In this document: positions 50,986 to 58,882 of the stretch, one piece after another | Layout of the letters: the number at the start of each line of letters is the position of its first letter | Numbering within the stretch: position 1 is the first letter of the stretch | Origin: Virgibacillus necropolis | GTDB lineage: Bacteria > Bacillota > Bacilli > Bacillales > Amphibacillaceae | Reading direction: 5' to 3' | NCBI RefSeq assembly: GCF_002224365.1 | Contig: NZ_CP022437.1 | Span: 3,410,001 to 3,474,000, forward strand | DNA: 64,000 nucleotides | Made by a program: the position numbers and the translations under genes | The notes under the pieces: model-generated | Databases searched by the model: none | Told to the model about the DNA's origin: nothing | What the model saw: only the letters and a program-made list of their open reading frames with translations

Positions 50986-51426
50986 GGCTGTTTTTGTATA
51001 GTTTGTTGCTCATACCTCCGAAGTTGATATAAACTGCGACATAACAGCAACGTGATTTCCGCGGAGGGCAGTCGCTTTCCGCGGGCGGCTGGTGAGCCTC
51101 CTCGAGCTACGCACTGCGGGGTCTCACCTATGCCTATAATCCCGCGGGAGTCGACTGCCCTCCGCTCCAATCACTGTAAAGTTAAGAGGTGAATGGGAGA
51201 GAATTATAGGTAAAGCTCCAACCCTAGCAAAAGAAAAACACGGAGACTCCTGCGGGAAAGCGAAGACGATGAGACCCCACAGAGTGGGTTTCTCGAGGAG
51301 GCTCATCGCGAGCCCGCGGAAAGCGTAGTGTTTTTCCGCAGCGGCCGTCGGACACTAAACATGATTTTCAGTTACGTCGCAGTATATAATTTTTGGGTCA
51401 AAACAACAATCTTTTAGAAAACAGCC
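50986..51426. repeat. MITE-like repeat element, copy B
   Basis: It has the same design and orientation as 21048-21497: GGCTGTTTTTGTATAG at the left, AGAAAACAGCC at the right, and shared CTCATACC and GAAGTTGATA segments. Hairpin arms are GGAGGGCAGTCG/CGACTGCCCTCC (51063-51074, 51152-51163) and GAAAAACAC/GTGTTTTTC (51233-51241, 51328-51336). The core segments ACTCCTGCGGG, GAGGAGGCT and GTGGGTTTC are conserved with copy A. No protein gene inside. Confidence 0.85.
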
Positions 51427-51463
51427 AAAAATAAAAACAAGTTTAATTTATAATTAAACACTA

Positions 51464-51493
51464 TACATACCTTTGTAGAATCGTTACATACTA
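51464..51493 (+). promoter_or_regulatory. Sigma-G promoter of tlp
   Basis: CATACTA (51487-51493) is a perfect sigma-G -10. TACATA (51464-51469), 17 nt upstream, matches TGMATA at five of six positions. Confidence 0.65.
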
Positions 51494-51521
51494 AGGTCAA
51501 AATGCAAAGGAGGAATGAAGG

Positions 51522-51752
51522 ATGCCAAAACCGGATGACCGTTCCAATAACCCTGAAAGAATTGAAAATACCATCGGCCATACAATGCAAAACATGAATG
51601 AGGCTCGTGACTATGCAAAAGCACACGCAGAAGAAATGAGCGCTGAACAAAAACAGGAAATCAAAGAGAAAAATCAACGTCGTGAAGAGAGTATTGAAGG
51701 TTTACGTGATGAGTTGAAAGATGAAGTAAACGATCAGCAACACAACCAATAA
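51522..51752 (+). CDS. tlp: Small acid-soluble spore protein Tlp
   Basis: 76 aa. MPKPDDRSNNPERIENTIGH, MQNMNEARDYAKAHAEEMSA and KQEIKEKNQRREESIEGLRD follow the Tlp family (thioredoxin-like protein) over its length. It is a minor small acid-soluble protein packed in the forespore. ATG start with AAAGGAGG 8 nt upstream. The candidate sigma-G promoter lies about 30 bp before it, as expected for forespore expression. Confidence 0.93.
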   Translation: MPKPDDRSNNPERIENTIGHTMQNMNEARDYAKAHAEEMSAEQKQEIKEKNQRREESIEGLRDELKDEVNDQQHNQ

Positions 51753-51754
51753 AA

Positions 51755-51797
51755 ATAAAAAGCATGGAACGTTTTTAAACGCCTCCATGCCTTTTTT
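51755..51797 (+). terminator. Terminator of tlp
   Basis: AAAAAGCATGGA and TCCATGCCTTTTTT pair; the T run follows on the plus strand. Confidence 0.8.
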
Positions 51798-51798
51798 C

Positions 51799-51915
51799 TT
51801 ATGTCGATGGACGATTTGGTCCATTTAATTTTTTGTCACCTTTTTTCAGTGACTCATTTTTTAATGAATTAGGCTCTTCCTTACTCTTATTTTTCATTTT
51901 AGGCTTGTCTTCCAT
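51799..51915 (-). CDS. 38-aa basic spore-type peptide
   Basis: MEDKPKMKNKSKEEPNSLKN and a Lys-rich C-terminus ending NGPNRPST. The GPNRPST ending is shared, as I recall, by very short Bacillaceae spore proteins. It is convergent with tlp, whose terminator lies next to its stop. ATG start with AAAGGAGG 8 nt upstream. The function is unknown. Confidence 0.6.
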   Translation of the reverse strand: MEDKPKMKNKSKEEPNSLKNESLKKGDKKLNGPNRPST

Positions 51916-52003
51916 ATTTATAACCTCCTTTACATTAGTTTGCCTAATTTCAATAAAAAGATTAGTGCTCGTATAAATTAAAAAAGCATACTCCTAATTC
52001 ATA

Positions 52004-52600
52004 TCATTTCTTACTTTGCTTTACTTTGAAAAAATCTCCGCTCTTCTGTGCTTTATCATCTTTCTCCCTGCTACTGTCATTTTCAGGTTTACATAATTTA
52101 GGTATATGCTTTGAACAATGGATATAAGCCTCGTCTACCTTGATTACAACCCAGCGCTCCGCCTTCGTTTCTTTTTCAATGTCATCCCTTATTTTATCTG
52201 TCATTATCATCGTTGTTAGTTCTTCGTTATCTAAAATAGATGCTACACCATTTATATGTAATCCAATACTATTCTCAAAAAAGTCAATGAACATTAACCC
52301 AATATGCGGATTCTCTAAAATATTTCCTAGACTCGCCATAACGCCGTTACCTTTATACTCTGGATATAACAACGTTTTGTCATCTACTATTCTTACAAAC
52401 CCTTCCGGACCAGCACGGAAGGATGAATCACAATTACCACCTGCGTCCGCGGTTGAAATGAACACCATTTCCTGTTCAGAAACAAATTCCTGCATTAATG
52501 GGTTAAGGTAATTCAGCAGTTGATTATCATAAAAAGAGGCTGCCCTTTTTCTTGTGTTGTATTTTTCTTGAAGGATATGCTCTCCATGTTGCTTTGACAT
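52004..52600 (-). CDS. Pyridoxamine 5'-phosphate oxidase-fold protein
   Basis: 198 aa. MVFISTADAGGNCDSSFRAG, VDDKTLLYPEYKGNGVMASL and NPHIGLMFIDFFENSIGLHI identify the split-barrel (PNPOx-like) fold that binds FMN or heme. The flavin region DSSFRAGPEGFVRI resembles the MSMEG/Rv-type F420/FMN family. The C-terminal 35 residues are Lys-rich and disordered. ATG at 52600 with GGGGGAGAG. Single gene. Confidence 0.85.
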   Translation of the reverse strand: MSKQHGEHILQEKYNTRKRAASFYDNQLLNYLNPLMQEFVSEQEMVFISTADAGGNCDSSFRAGPEGFVRIVDDKTLLYPEYKGNGVMASLGNILENPHIGLMFIDFFENSIGLHINGVASILDNEELTTMIMTDKIRDDIEKETKAERWVVIKVDEAYIHCSKHIPKLCKPENDSSREKDDKAQKSGDFFKVKQSKK

Positions 52601-52705
52601 TTTACTCTCCCCCATTTTATAGACCAATCACCCTGTAGTTTACCATAAAATGAAGATGTGATTCGTCGATTTAGTTTAAAGAGGATCTTCAAAAAGTCAC
52701 CAAAT

Positions 52706-52735
52706 TAAAAGCGCAGTTTCAATTACGACTGCACT
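52706..52735 (-). terminator. Terminator overlapping the MBL gene end
   Basis: AAAGTGCAGT and ACTGCGCTTT pair with one G-U, followed by TTTT. The 5' arm lies inside the last codons of the MBL gene. Confidence 0.55.
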
Positions 52736-53619
52736 TTCCTAAACTTCCATGTGTTTTTCTCAATATAATGATCAATCTTTCCCCGCTTGATTAACCCAAC
52801 CAAGTAAGCTGTAACCGCTGTTCGATATAACAACCAGGACGATAGCTGTGAATTTTTCACTTCGAAATGTTCGCACATATCCGAGACAATTGTTTCGTGA
52901 GATATTCCCGCTTCCGTTATATAATCCTCCAGCCAATCCAATAGGCTTTCGTGGCAGTCGATATTTTTTTTAACTGTTTGAGTAAAGTCTTTTTCAAAAA
53001 CACCATGACCCGGCACTGCTCCATCACACATTATATCTTCTAATTGACGTAAACTTTCCAGTGTTAGATCAGCATCGGTAATGTAAGGGATTTTATGCTT
53101 GTCTAATTGTTCCTCACTAAAATAACTGTCGCCTGCGAACAAGATTCCGTCGATCTCCATCGCTAATTGATGGTAGCTGTGACCGGGCAGAAGGTGTGTG
53201 GCAAAAGAAATCCCATCGATTTCATGTGTTCCTGCTTCGATTTCCTGATCTATTTGAATAGCTTTGCCTTCAAGAAATTTATTATGAAGTTCTGGAAGTG
53301 GATCATTACCTTGAAATAAATAAAGTGGTTCTAACGTTGGATTTTGCAGAATAGCCGCTTCAAATTTGGGAGCAATCGTCGTGATGTCATGTCTTTTTTG
53401 TAAAAAATGTGCGCCACCATAATGATCCGCGTGGCCATGAGTAATGAATAGATGTGTTACAGGTAGGTCATTTGATTTTAACTCTTTTAAAACTTTCCGC
53501 ATAATTGAATCATCAATGCCAGCATCTATTAACATCCCGTTGTCACCGCGGTGAACATAACCAATATTCACAACCGCGTCAAAATAATAGCATGTCTCGT
53601 TTAATGTGGTGAACTTCAA
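52723..53619 (-). CDS. Metallo-beta-lactamase-fold hydrolase
   Basis: 298 aa. The zinc-binding THGHADHYGGA motif (H-x-H-x-D-H) is at about 60-70; LLPGHSYHQLAMEIDGILFA carries the next His and the AGDSYF carries the metal Asp. A C-terminal helical domain (DWLEDYITEAGISHETIVSD) is typical of the glyoxalase II-like/quorum-quenching branch. Substrate unknown. ATG start after GGAGGCG. Its 3' end doubles as a terminator arm. Confidence 0.9.
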   Translation of the reverse strand: MKFTTLNETCYYFDAVVNIGYVHRGDNGMLIDAGIDDSIMRKVLKELKSNDLPVTHLFITHGHADHYGGAHFLQKRHDITTIAPKFEAAILQNPTLEPLYLFQGNDPLPELHNKFLEGKAIQIDQEIEAGTHEIDGISFATHLLPGHSYHQLAMEIDGILFAGDSYFSEEQLDKHKIPYITDADLTLESLRQLEDIMCDGAVPGHGVFEKDFTQTVKKNIDCHESLLDWLEDYITEAGISHETIVSDMCEHFEVKNSQLSSWLLYRTAVTAYLVGLIKRGKIDHYIEKNTWKFRKVQS

Positions 53620-53686
53620 ACAAATCGCCTCCTTTATCGTGTTCTGTACTGTTTAGCTACGGCTACTAGAGCGGTCGCCTTCCCTT

Positions 53687-53962
53687 CTATATACTTCCGC
53701 TAAAATGTTGACCTTTTCCTGTTAATTTTTCATATAGTTTTTCACTTTTAGGTTCTTCTACGTGCATTGGTTCGTAATGGGAGTTGTTTTTGGAAGAACC
53801 GCCATTTTTCAAGACATCCTCTCTATCTTCCATTTCGCGTGACTTGGTATCCAGAGTGACTTTATATGGATGTTCAATGTAAAATGGATCCTGATCACTT
53901 TTGATAACGCGATTTTGGTAATCTTGGTACTGGAAATGTGTAATTGGAAGTATATATCCCAT
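53687..53962 (-). CDS. 91-aa hydrophilic protein of unknown function
   Basis: MGYILPITHFQYQDYQNRVI then IKSDQDPFYIEHPYKVTLDT and a charged tail with KNGGSSKNNSHYEPMH. No signal or helix. The first 25 residues look conserved and aromatic, as in some proteins of spore-forming bacilli whose role is not known. ATG start with GGAGGC 6 nt upstream. It belongs to the patch of spore genes. Confidence 0.6.
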   Translation of the reverse strand: MGYILPITHFQYQDYQNRVIKSDQDPFYIEHPYKVTLDTKSREMEDREDVLKNGGSSKNNSHYEPMHVEEPKSEKLYEKLTGKGQHFSGSI

Positions 53963-54099
53963 TTATAGGGCCTCCTCTTTAGGTTTTTTTATAACCTTTT
54001 TACGTCTCTACTACACTAATACCCCATTATTTCTTTAGCTATGCATTATATGTAAAAAGACAGCTATTTAGGCTGCCTATAGGTACTTATATTATTCAT

Positions 54100-54333
54100 T
54101 TAAAACCAGAAAGGCCCACGGTTTCTTCGTCTATCGTGTTTCTCTTCCTCATCTTCATGTTTTTTTTCTTTACGGTCGTCTTGTTCACCTTTTTCCTCAT
54201 CATCCCGTTCATGCCTTCCACCGAAGAATGGATCGCGATGATGCTTCTCGTCACGTTCCTCACGTTCAACATATACATTATCAGCCTTAATGATTAAATC
54301 TTTAACATGATACACTCGTTTATTTTCAGACAC
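54100..54333 (-). CDS. 77-aa highly charged, His/Arg/Glu-rich protein
   Basis: MSENKRVYHVKDLIIKADNV is ordered; the rest is Glu/Lys/Arg/His-rich and ends RRNRGPFWF. The gene is beside cotZ-like and cotO-like genes, so a coat or crust role is possible but not shown. The start is GTG at 54333, with AAAGGAG 8 nt upstream; a GTG three codons earlier overlaps the site. An overlapping frame here is out of phase and not supported. Confidence 0.55.
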   Translation of the reverse strand: MSENKRVYHVKDLIIKADNVYVEREERDEKHHRDPFFGGRHERDDEEKGEQDDRKEKKHEDEEEKHDRRRNRGPFWF

Positions 54334-54453
54334 TTCAATCACTCCTTTGTATACTTTATCGTTAATAGACTATGTAAAGGAATGGAATTGGGTGTAGTCA
54401 TTCGCCCTTATCTCTGCGTCTTATAAATTAAATTGCAATTTCCCATACTCGCC

Positions 54454-54483
54454 CACACCATGTGGTCAATTGTACATATTCTA
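54454..54483 (+). promoter_or_regulatory. Candidate sigma-K promoter of the CotZ-like gene
   Basis: CATATTCTA (54475-54483) fits CATANNNTA; CACA (54454-54457) lies 17 nt upstream (consensus mACm, usual spacing 16). Confidence 0.5.
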
Positions 54484-54527
54484 GTAAAGACAATAAGTCA
54501 ATAAATTTTAGGAAGGGGAATTCATTC

Positions 54528-55058
54528 ATGGGTTGTTGTGGAAAAGATTATGAAACAGGTAACTGTGTGTGCGATATACTAAAGGAAATTGCTGAGGCGC
54601 AAAATGACGTAGTAGAAAATTGCTGTGATACCAGCTGTGAGCGTTCCATTAATGATTTGCTAGGAGATAACGATAATGGAAATGGACTTGATACTGTACC
54701 AGTAATTCTATATTGCAAAGATGGCTGTAAACCATTCAAAGGTTTCGGTGCTAATCATGATGATTATAAAGTTGAGGATAGTTTCTTCTTTAGAGTCAAG
54801 CGTGTAGATAAGGACTGCTGTGCAACATTAGAATTATTAGTCGATGATAAGTATTATGATGATGACGATGACGATGATGACGATGACGATCGTGACCGTC
54901 ACCGTTATGATAAAGACCGTAAACATTATAAAAAAGATAGTCCAGAAGGTCAATGTGTTAAAGATTTAAGAGCTTCAGGAATTTGTATAACAGTGAATGT
55001 AGATTGCTTCTGTCATGTAACTTGTTTGCCAGCTATTGATGCATTTAGTCGCTACTAA
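54528..55058 (+). CDS. CotY/CotZ-family spore crust protein with poly-Asp insert
   Basis: 176 aa. Cys-rich N-terminus MGCCGKDYETGNCVCDILKE, then AQNDVVENCC and PVILYCKDGCKPFKGFGANH, and the ending CVKDLRASGICITVNVDCFC with HVTCLPAIDAF follow CotY/CotZ, which form the disulfide-linked crust. Before the C-terminal part sits an insert: an 11-residue aspartate run (YYDDDDDDDDDDDRDR) and a Lys/His/Asp-rich stretch, encoded by near-perfect GAT/GAC repeats at 54856-54891. ATG at 54528, with GGAAGGGG upstream. Confidence 0.9.
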   Translation: MGCCGKDYETGNCVCDILKEIAEAQNDVVENCCDTSCERSINDLLGDNDNGNGLDTVPVILYCKDGCKPFKGFGANHDDYKVEDSFFFRVKRVDKDCCATLELLVDDKYYDDDDDDDDDDDRDRHRYDKDRKHYKKDSPEGQCVKDLRASGICITVNVDCFCHVTCLPAIDAFSRY

Positions 55059-55131
55059 TTTCAGTTAACAAACAACTTTTAGAAAACTTGGCTTATCGCC
55101 AAGCCTTAATGGCGAAAGCCTTAGTTGCACT

Positions 55132-55169
55132 TAGGCAGTAAGAAAGGATTTATACTTTCTTACTGCCTA
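55132..55169. repeat. Perfect 15-bp hairpin after cotZ-like gene
   Basis: TAGGCAGTAAGAAAG (55132-55146) and CTTTCTTACTGCCTA (55155-55169) are exact complements around an 8-nt loop. A weaker hairpin, GGCTT-CGCCA/TGGCG-AGCC, precedes it at about 55089-55120. Confidence 0.65.
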
Positions 55170-55170
55170 G

Positions 55171-55206
55171 AAAAACCCGTCAATTATGAATTGACGGGTT
55201 TTTTTC
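55171..55206 (+). terminator. Strong terminator of the CotZ-like gene
   Basis: AAAAACCCGTCAATT and AATTGACGGGTTTTTT form a perfect stem with a long T run. Confidence 0.88.
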
Positions 55207-55219
55207 TTTTTTTGAATGT

Positions 55220-55262
55220 AAAAACACAAAAACGGGATTTAGTTCCCGCTTTTGTGCTTTTA
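55220..55262 (-). terminator. Terminator of the CotO-like gene
   Basis: On the minus strand GCACAAAAGCGGGAA and TCCCGTTTTTGTG pair, with a TTTT tail. Confidence 0.7.
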
Positions 55263-55271
55263 TTTAACAGA

Positions 55272-55808
55272 TTAAAATCCTACTAACCTTATATTTTTAA
55301 TTGATTTAATTGCAATTTCAGTGGTGCTTGAGCGCCTTCCCACTTGCATTAGAACGTGATCGTTTTCTAAACCATGAATTGTTCCACGAAATGATCGTTC
55401 TTCGGTTTTCACTTCACACTTCATTGTTGGTAAATGCTTAGGTTTGGAAATAAAATACTCAATTTTTTCTTTGATTGTCAATTCATTAAACTTTTTATCG
55501 GATGGTGGGAGTTTCGATTGTTCCTCATCCTCTTTGCTTGTATCTTTTGGCTTTTTAGCTTTTTCTTCCGCCTTATTTTCGGGCTTATTCTCGGGCTTTG
55601 ATTTAAGCATTTTAGAAAAATCATTCCGTTTTGGTGGTCGATTATATGTTTTTTGTGCTTTTGGAGGTTCTTGTTCTTTTTGAGGTTCTTGTGCTTTTGA
55701 CTTTTTCGGTGTTGCATAATTGGATTGCATCGGTGCCTTTGGTTTTGAAATATCTGGTTGGTTTATATATAAAAGTGGTGTTTTAGCAAACTTCTTTTGT
55801 TTAGCCAT
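55272..55808 (-). CDS. CotO-family spore coat morphogenetic protein
   Basis: 178 aa. MAKQKKFAKTPLLYINQPDI opens it. A long Pro/Lys/Glu-rich disordered middle is followed by KEKIEYFISKPKHLPTMKCE and FRGTIHGLENDHVLMQVGRR, the conserved C-terminal domain of CotO (YjbX). CotO is needed for coat polymer assembly with CotH. The start is ATG at 55808, with AAAGGAG upstream. A sigma-K-like promoter lies 40-60 bp before it. It is convergent with the cotZ-like gene, as a coat-gene cluster. Confidence 0.88.
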   Translation of the reverse strand: MAKQKKFAKTPLLYINQPDISKPKAPMQSNYATPKKSKAQEPQKEQEPPKAQKTYNRPPKRNDFSKMLKSKPENKPENKAEEKAKKPKDTSKEDEEQSKLPPSDKKFNELTIKEKIEYFISKPKHLPTMKCEVKTEERSFRGTIHGLENDHVLMQVGRRSSTTEIAIKSIKNIRLVGF

Positions 55809-55841
55809 GCAATGGTCTCCTTTCATTTGCCATTTTCACCA

Positions 55842-55870
55842 CATTATATGAGAAAGAATAATTAAACGTG
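55842..55870 (-). promoter_or_regulatory. Candidate sigma-K promoter of the CotO-like gene
   Basis: On the minus strand CACG (55867-55870) is 16 nt from CATATAATG (55842-55850). The -10 matches CATANNNTA except for its last base. Confidence 0.55.
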
Positions 55871-55906
55871 ACTTTAGCCTAATTTAAGAAAAAAGGGTTG
55901 ATAATT

Positions 55907-56761
55907 CTAGAGAAGGTTTTCTGTAAGCACCTTAAAGTCCTGAACCATTGCAAGAAATTCACTTTTTTCCTCTAGATAAGGCAAATGATTACTACTCTCA
56001 AAAATGTAGAGTCTTGAATTTTTTACCCCCCTGCTGATTTCCTCTGAAAAAACCAAAGGGCATTGAGCATCGTGTCTTCCGCAGTAAACAAAACTCGGTA
56101 TTGCAACCTGAGGCAATTTAGTTTTAATGTTGTAGTTTGGTAATTCGGTAAAGGAGTAATAATTTAATCTTTTATGTACAATTTTGCCACTGCTTGGTTT
56201 TAGAAAGTATTCGTCTCTTCTTTCAACATTGTATAGAGACATATTGGTCCATTCTTTATTAGCTTTACTCCGCTCTTCCATTGTAGAATTAGTAGATTTT
56301 AGAACAGCAAAAATCTCTTTCAACCTATCATTTAAAGGACTTTTTTGGCTATACATACTACTCTCGTGTTCCATATATTTATTAGTAGATGAGGCTCCTC
56401 CTACTAACAATTTTGTCAGAGAGTCAGGATATAAATCAGCATAAATTAAACCTAGCATTCCCCCAGTAGAGTGCCCTGCAAAAGACCATTTTTTTAAATG
56501 TAAAGCTTCCCTAATAGACTCCAGATCCTTAGCAGTTTCTTGCATACTTAATTCTTCTTCGTTTACTACTTTACAAGAGTTTCCCGCCTCTTTTAAATTA
56601 ATAAGATAAACAGTAAAATGATTTACAAAAATATCTGCAAAATAATAGCCTAACGCATTAAATTCACTGTATAGATGAGTTACACATAACGGGTCTCCTT
56701 CTCCCTGTGTAAACACCTCAAAGTTTCCACGTTCTGTATCAATAAACTGCTTTTTCCACAT
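55907..56761 (-). CDS. Alpha/beta hydrolase
   Basis: 284 aa. The nucleophile elbow is WSFAGHSTGGMLGLIYADLY (Ser in GHSTGG), the acidic residue is in SFVYCGRHDAQCP, and the catalytic His is in FESSNHLPYLEE. The fold (TERGNFEVFTQGEG, VTHLYSEFNALG) resembles proline iminopeptidases and other small hydrolases. No signal peptide. Substrate unknown. ATG start with AGGAGG 6 nt before it. A short dispersed repeat lies just upstream. Confidence 0.88.
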   Translation of the reverse strand: MWKKQFIDTERGNFEVFTQGEGDPLCVTHLYSEFNALGYYFADIFVNHFTVYLINLKEAGNSCKVVNEEELSMQETAKDLESIREALHLKKWSFAGHSTGGMLGLIYADLYPDSLTKLLVGGASSTNKYMEHESSMYSQKSPLNDRLKEIFAVLKSTNSTMEERSKANKEWTNMSLYNVERRDEYFLKPSSGKIVHKRLNYYSFTELPNYNIKTKLPQVAIPSFVYCGRHDAQCPLVFSEEISRGVKNSRLYIFESSNHLPYLEEKSEFLAMVQDFKVLTENLL

Positions 56762-56800
56762 ATAAATCCTCCTACAAAGAGTTCAACTAACATTCAGTGG

Positions 56801-56831
56801 GGGGTTTACTGCCCGTCAAACTGCGATAAAT
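56801..56831. repeat. Short dispersed repeat, copy 3
   Basis: TACTGCCCGTCAAACTGCGA with GGGGTT before it. It is nearly identical to copy 1 (24854-24883) over 25 bases and sits between two terminated genes. Confidence 0.6.
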
Positions 56832-56832
56832 T

Positions 56833-56867
56833 GAATAAAGGAGCCCAGCAAGTGGGCTCCTTTATTC
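56833..56867. terminator. Perfect terminator of the App operon
   Basis: GAATAAAGGAGCCCA and TGGGCTCCTTTATTC form a 15-bp stem around GCAAG. Confidence 0.9.
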
Positions 56868-56873
56868 ATCTAA

Positions 56874-58724
56874 TTATTCAGCTACAATTGGTTCTTCTTG
56901 CGTCACAGCAATTTTGTGACGATCATAGTAATCGATAGCTAGTGAATAGTTTTGTACACGGTTGTTTACAGGTACTAGTACCGCACGATAAACTGTTGGG
57001 AATACAGGTACATCTTCAACCATTAATGCTTGCCACTCATCATAGATCTTTTGACGATATTCAACATCAAAAGCTTTTTCAGATACGCCTTCAGCTAACA
57101 AACGATCATTTTCTTCGCTAGCATAACGAGAGAAATTAAACATTGCATCACGACCATAAAGTCCAGCAGGGTTCACATCATAACCTACACTCCATGCGCC
57201 CTGATAGATGTCAACATCTGGGTCATCATTACCACCATTACCAACTTTGTCATAGAAAGTGTTGAATTCTAACAAACGGCCATTTAATAACTCAACCTTA
57301 AGACCAACAGCTTTCCATGATTGGATATAGTATTGGGCAAGCGGTTCAGCTGTATCGCCACCGGACATAGAAGCAAAGTTTATTACCAATTCTTCACCCT
57401 CCGGATCTTCACGGAATCCATCATCATTTGTGTCTACATAACCAGCTTCATCTAGAAGTTGTTTTGCCTTTTCAGGATCATATTCTCTACCTGGGTTTTC
57501 TTCATCATGATATTGTGGGTGAGAAGGCGGAATCAACGTTGTCGCATTCCAACGAAGTCCATGATAAAACTTTTCACCAACAGCATTATTATCAACAGCA
57601 TGCCACATTGCTTGACGTAAACTTTTGTTTGCCATCTTTGCATCTGGGTTCGGATCAACTTGGGCTTTTTCTTTATTCCAAGTACCTAATTTAAAGCCAA
57701 TATACGTATAGGCTAGATCGACCTTACCTAAAAATTCAACATTTGACATCTCAGCGTTAGCTGGATATTGATCTGTAGGGAAGCTACTTACCATATCAAC
57801 CTTACCAGTTTCTAATGCTTGAACAACAGTATCTGGGTTTATTACCTGGACAATTACCTTGTCAAGCTTCGGTGCACCTTGCCAGTAGTCTTCATTTTTC
57901 GTCATAACTACAGACTCACCAGGAACAATACTTTCTACTTTAAAAGGACCATACCCAATTGGATTTTCTCTAACTTCTGGTGAAGCGGACATTTCTGCAA
58001 CTGGAATATCTTTAAAAATATGTTTTGCTAATGGATACGTCCAGATACCTCCTGTTAGAAGTGATGGTGTTGATTTTTTGAATGTAATTTTAAACGTTTT
58101 TCCATCTACTTCGATACCTGAGATTTTATCTGCCTTACCCGCATTATATTCTTCCATACCAACAACGTTTGTGAAATCGGAACCGTAACGAGGGCCATCA
58201 TAATCAGGATGACCGATTACCTCATAAGCAAATTCCAAATCTTCAGCAGTTACTGGCTCACCGTCATGCCAGTTTACATTATCACGAATCGTAAATGTGA
58301 ATGTTTTTCCATCTTCACTTACTTCATAAGTTGCTGCACCCTCGTTCGAAATTCTATACTCTTTATCGAATGCAACCAACCCATCCTTATCGCCAAGCCA
58401 ACTAAGGATTTCTGCATCTGGAGTACCACCATAGAAAGTAAAGTTTAATGTACCTTCAAATGCAGTATCCGATACTAAACCAAAGTTCAGTGTTCCACCT
58501 TCAATTGCTTCACCTTGATTTGTTTTGTCGGGACTAAAATCTTCGATGGAATACAGACCATCTTCGCCTTTCTTTGCTTCAGCTTCCTTGTCAGAACCTT
58601 CCTCTGTTCCTTTATCGGAATCCTTTGACTCATCGCTTGCAGTCTCATTTGAACAAGCCACTAACGCTAGCAATAAGATAAACATCAGTGCAAATAGTGC
58701 TCTAGCCAAACTAGTCTTTCTCAT
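56874..58724 (-). CDS. appA: Oligopeptide ABC transporter substrate-binding lipoprotein
   Basis: 616 aa. The signal peptide ends in the lipobox ALVACSNE (Cys about residue 23), so it is a lipoprotein on the outer face of the membrane. A low-complexity Ser/Glu/Lys linker follows. The SBP_bac_5 domain shows TFTIRDNVNWHDGEPVTAED, VVGMEEYNAGKADKISGIEV, NPIGYGPFKVESIVPGESVV and AMWHAVDNNAVGEKFYHGLR. The domain and size suggest AppA rather than OppA. ATG at 58724 with GGGGAGGG. Last gene of the operon. Confidence 0.92.
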   Translation of the reverse strand: MRKTSLARALFALMFILLLALVACSNETASDESKDSDKGTEEGSDKEAEAKKGEDGLYSIEDFSPDKTNQGEAIEGGTLNFGLVSDTAFEGTLNFTFYGGTPDAEILSWLGDKDGLVAFDKEYRISNEGAATYEVSEDGKTFTFTIRDNVNWHDGEPVTAEDLEFAYEVIGHPDYDGPRYGSDFTNVVGMEEYNAGKADKISGIEVDGKTFKITFKKSTPSLLTGGIWTYPLAKHIFKDIPVAEMSASPEVRENPIGYGPFKVESIVPGESVVMTKNEDYWQGAPKLDKVIVQVINPDTVVQALETGKVDMVSSFPTDQYPANAEMSNVEFLGKVDLAYTYIGFKLGTWNKEKAQVDPNPDAKMANKSLRQAMWHAVDNNAVGEKFYHGLRWNATTLIPPSHPQYHDEENPGREYDPEKAKQLLDEAGYVDTNDDGFREDPEGEELVINFASMSGGDTAEPLAQYYIQSWKAVGLKVELLNGRLLEFNTFYDKVGNGGNDDPDVDIYQGAWSVGYDVNPAGLYGRDAMFNFSRYASEENDRLLAEGVSEKAFDVEYRQKIYDEWQALMVEDVPVFPTVYRAVLVPVNNRVQNYSLAIDYYDRHKIAVTQEEPIVAE

Positions 58725-58882
58725 CCTTGAACCCTCCCCTTTTTTTACTACTAATTGTGTTAGGTTGATCAAACAATTAAAGTTTGACCGACACTATCTA
58801 TACTCAACACCGAAACTGAAGTTCCTATTGGTGTAGGTATCATAATTAATATTTTAATATTACTGTTGCTCACCCCCTTGAT

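Noticed and set aside
54096-54278. Minus-strand frame overlapping the 77-aa charged protein.
   Set aside because: It is out of phase with the ribosome-binding site and its content is a repeat-driven artefact.
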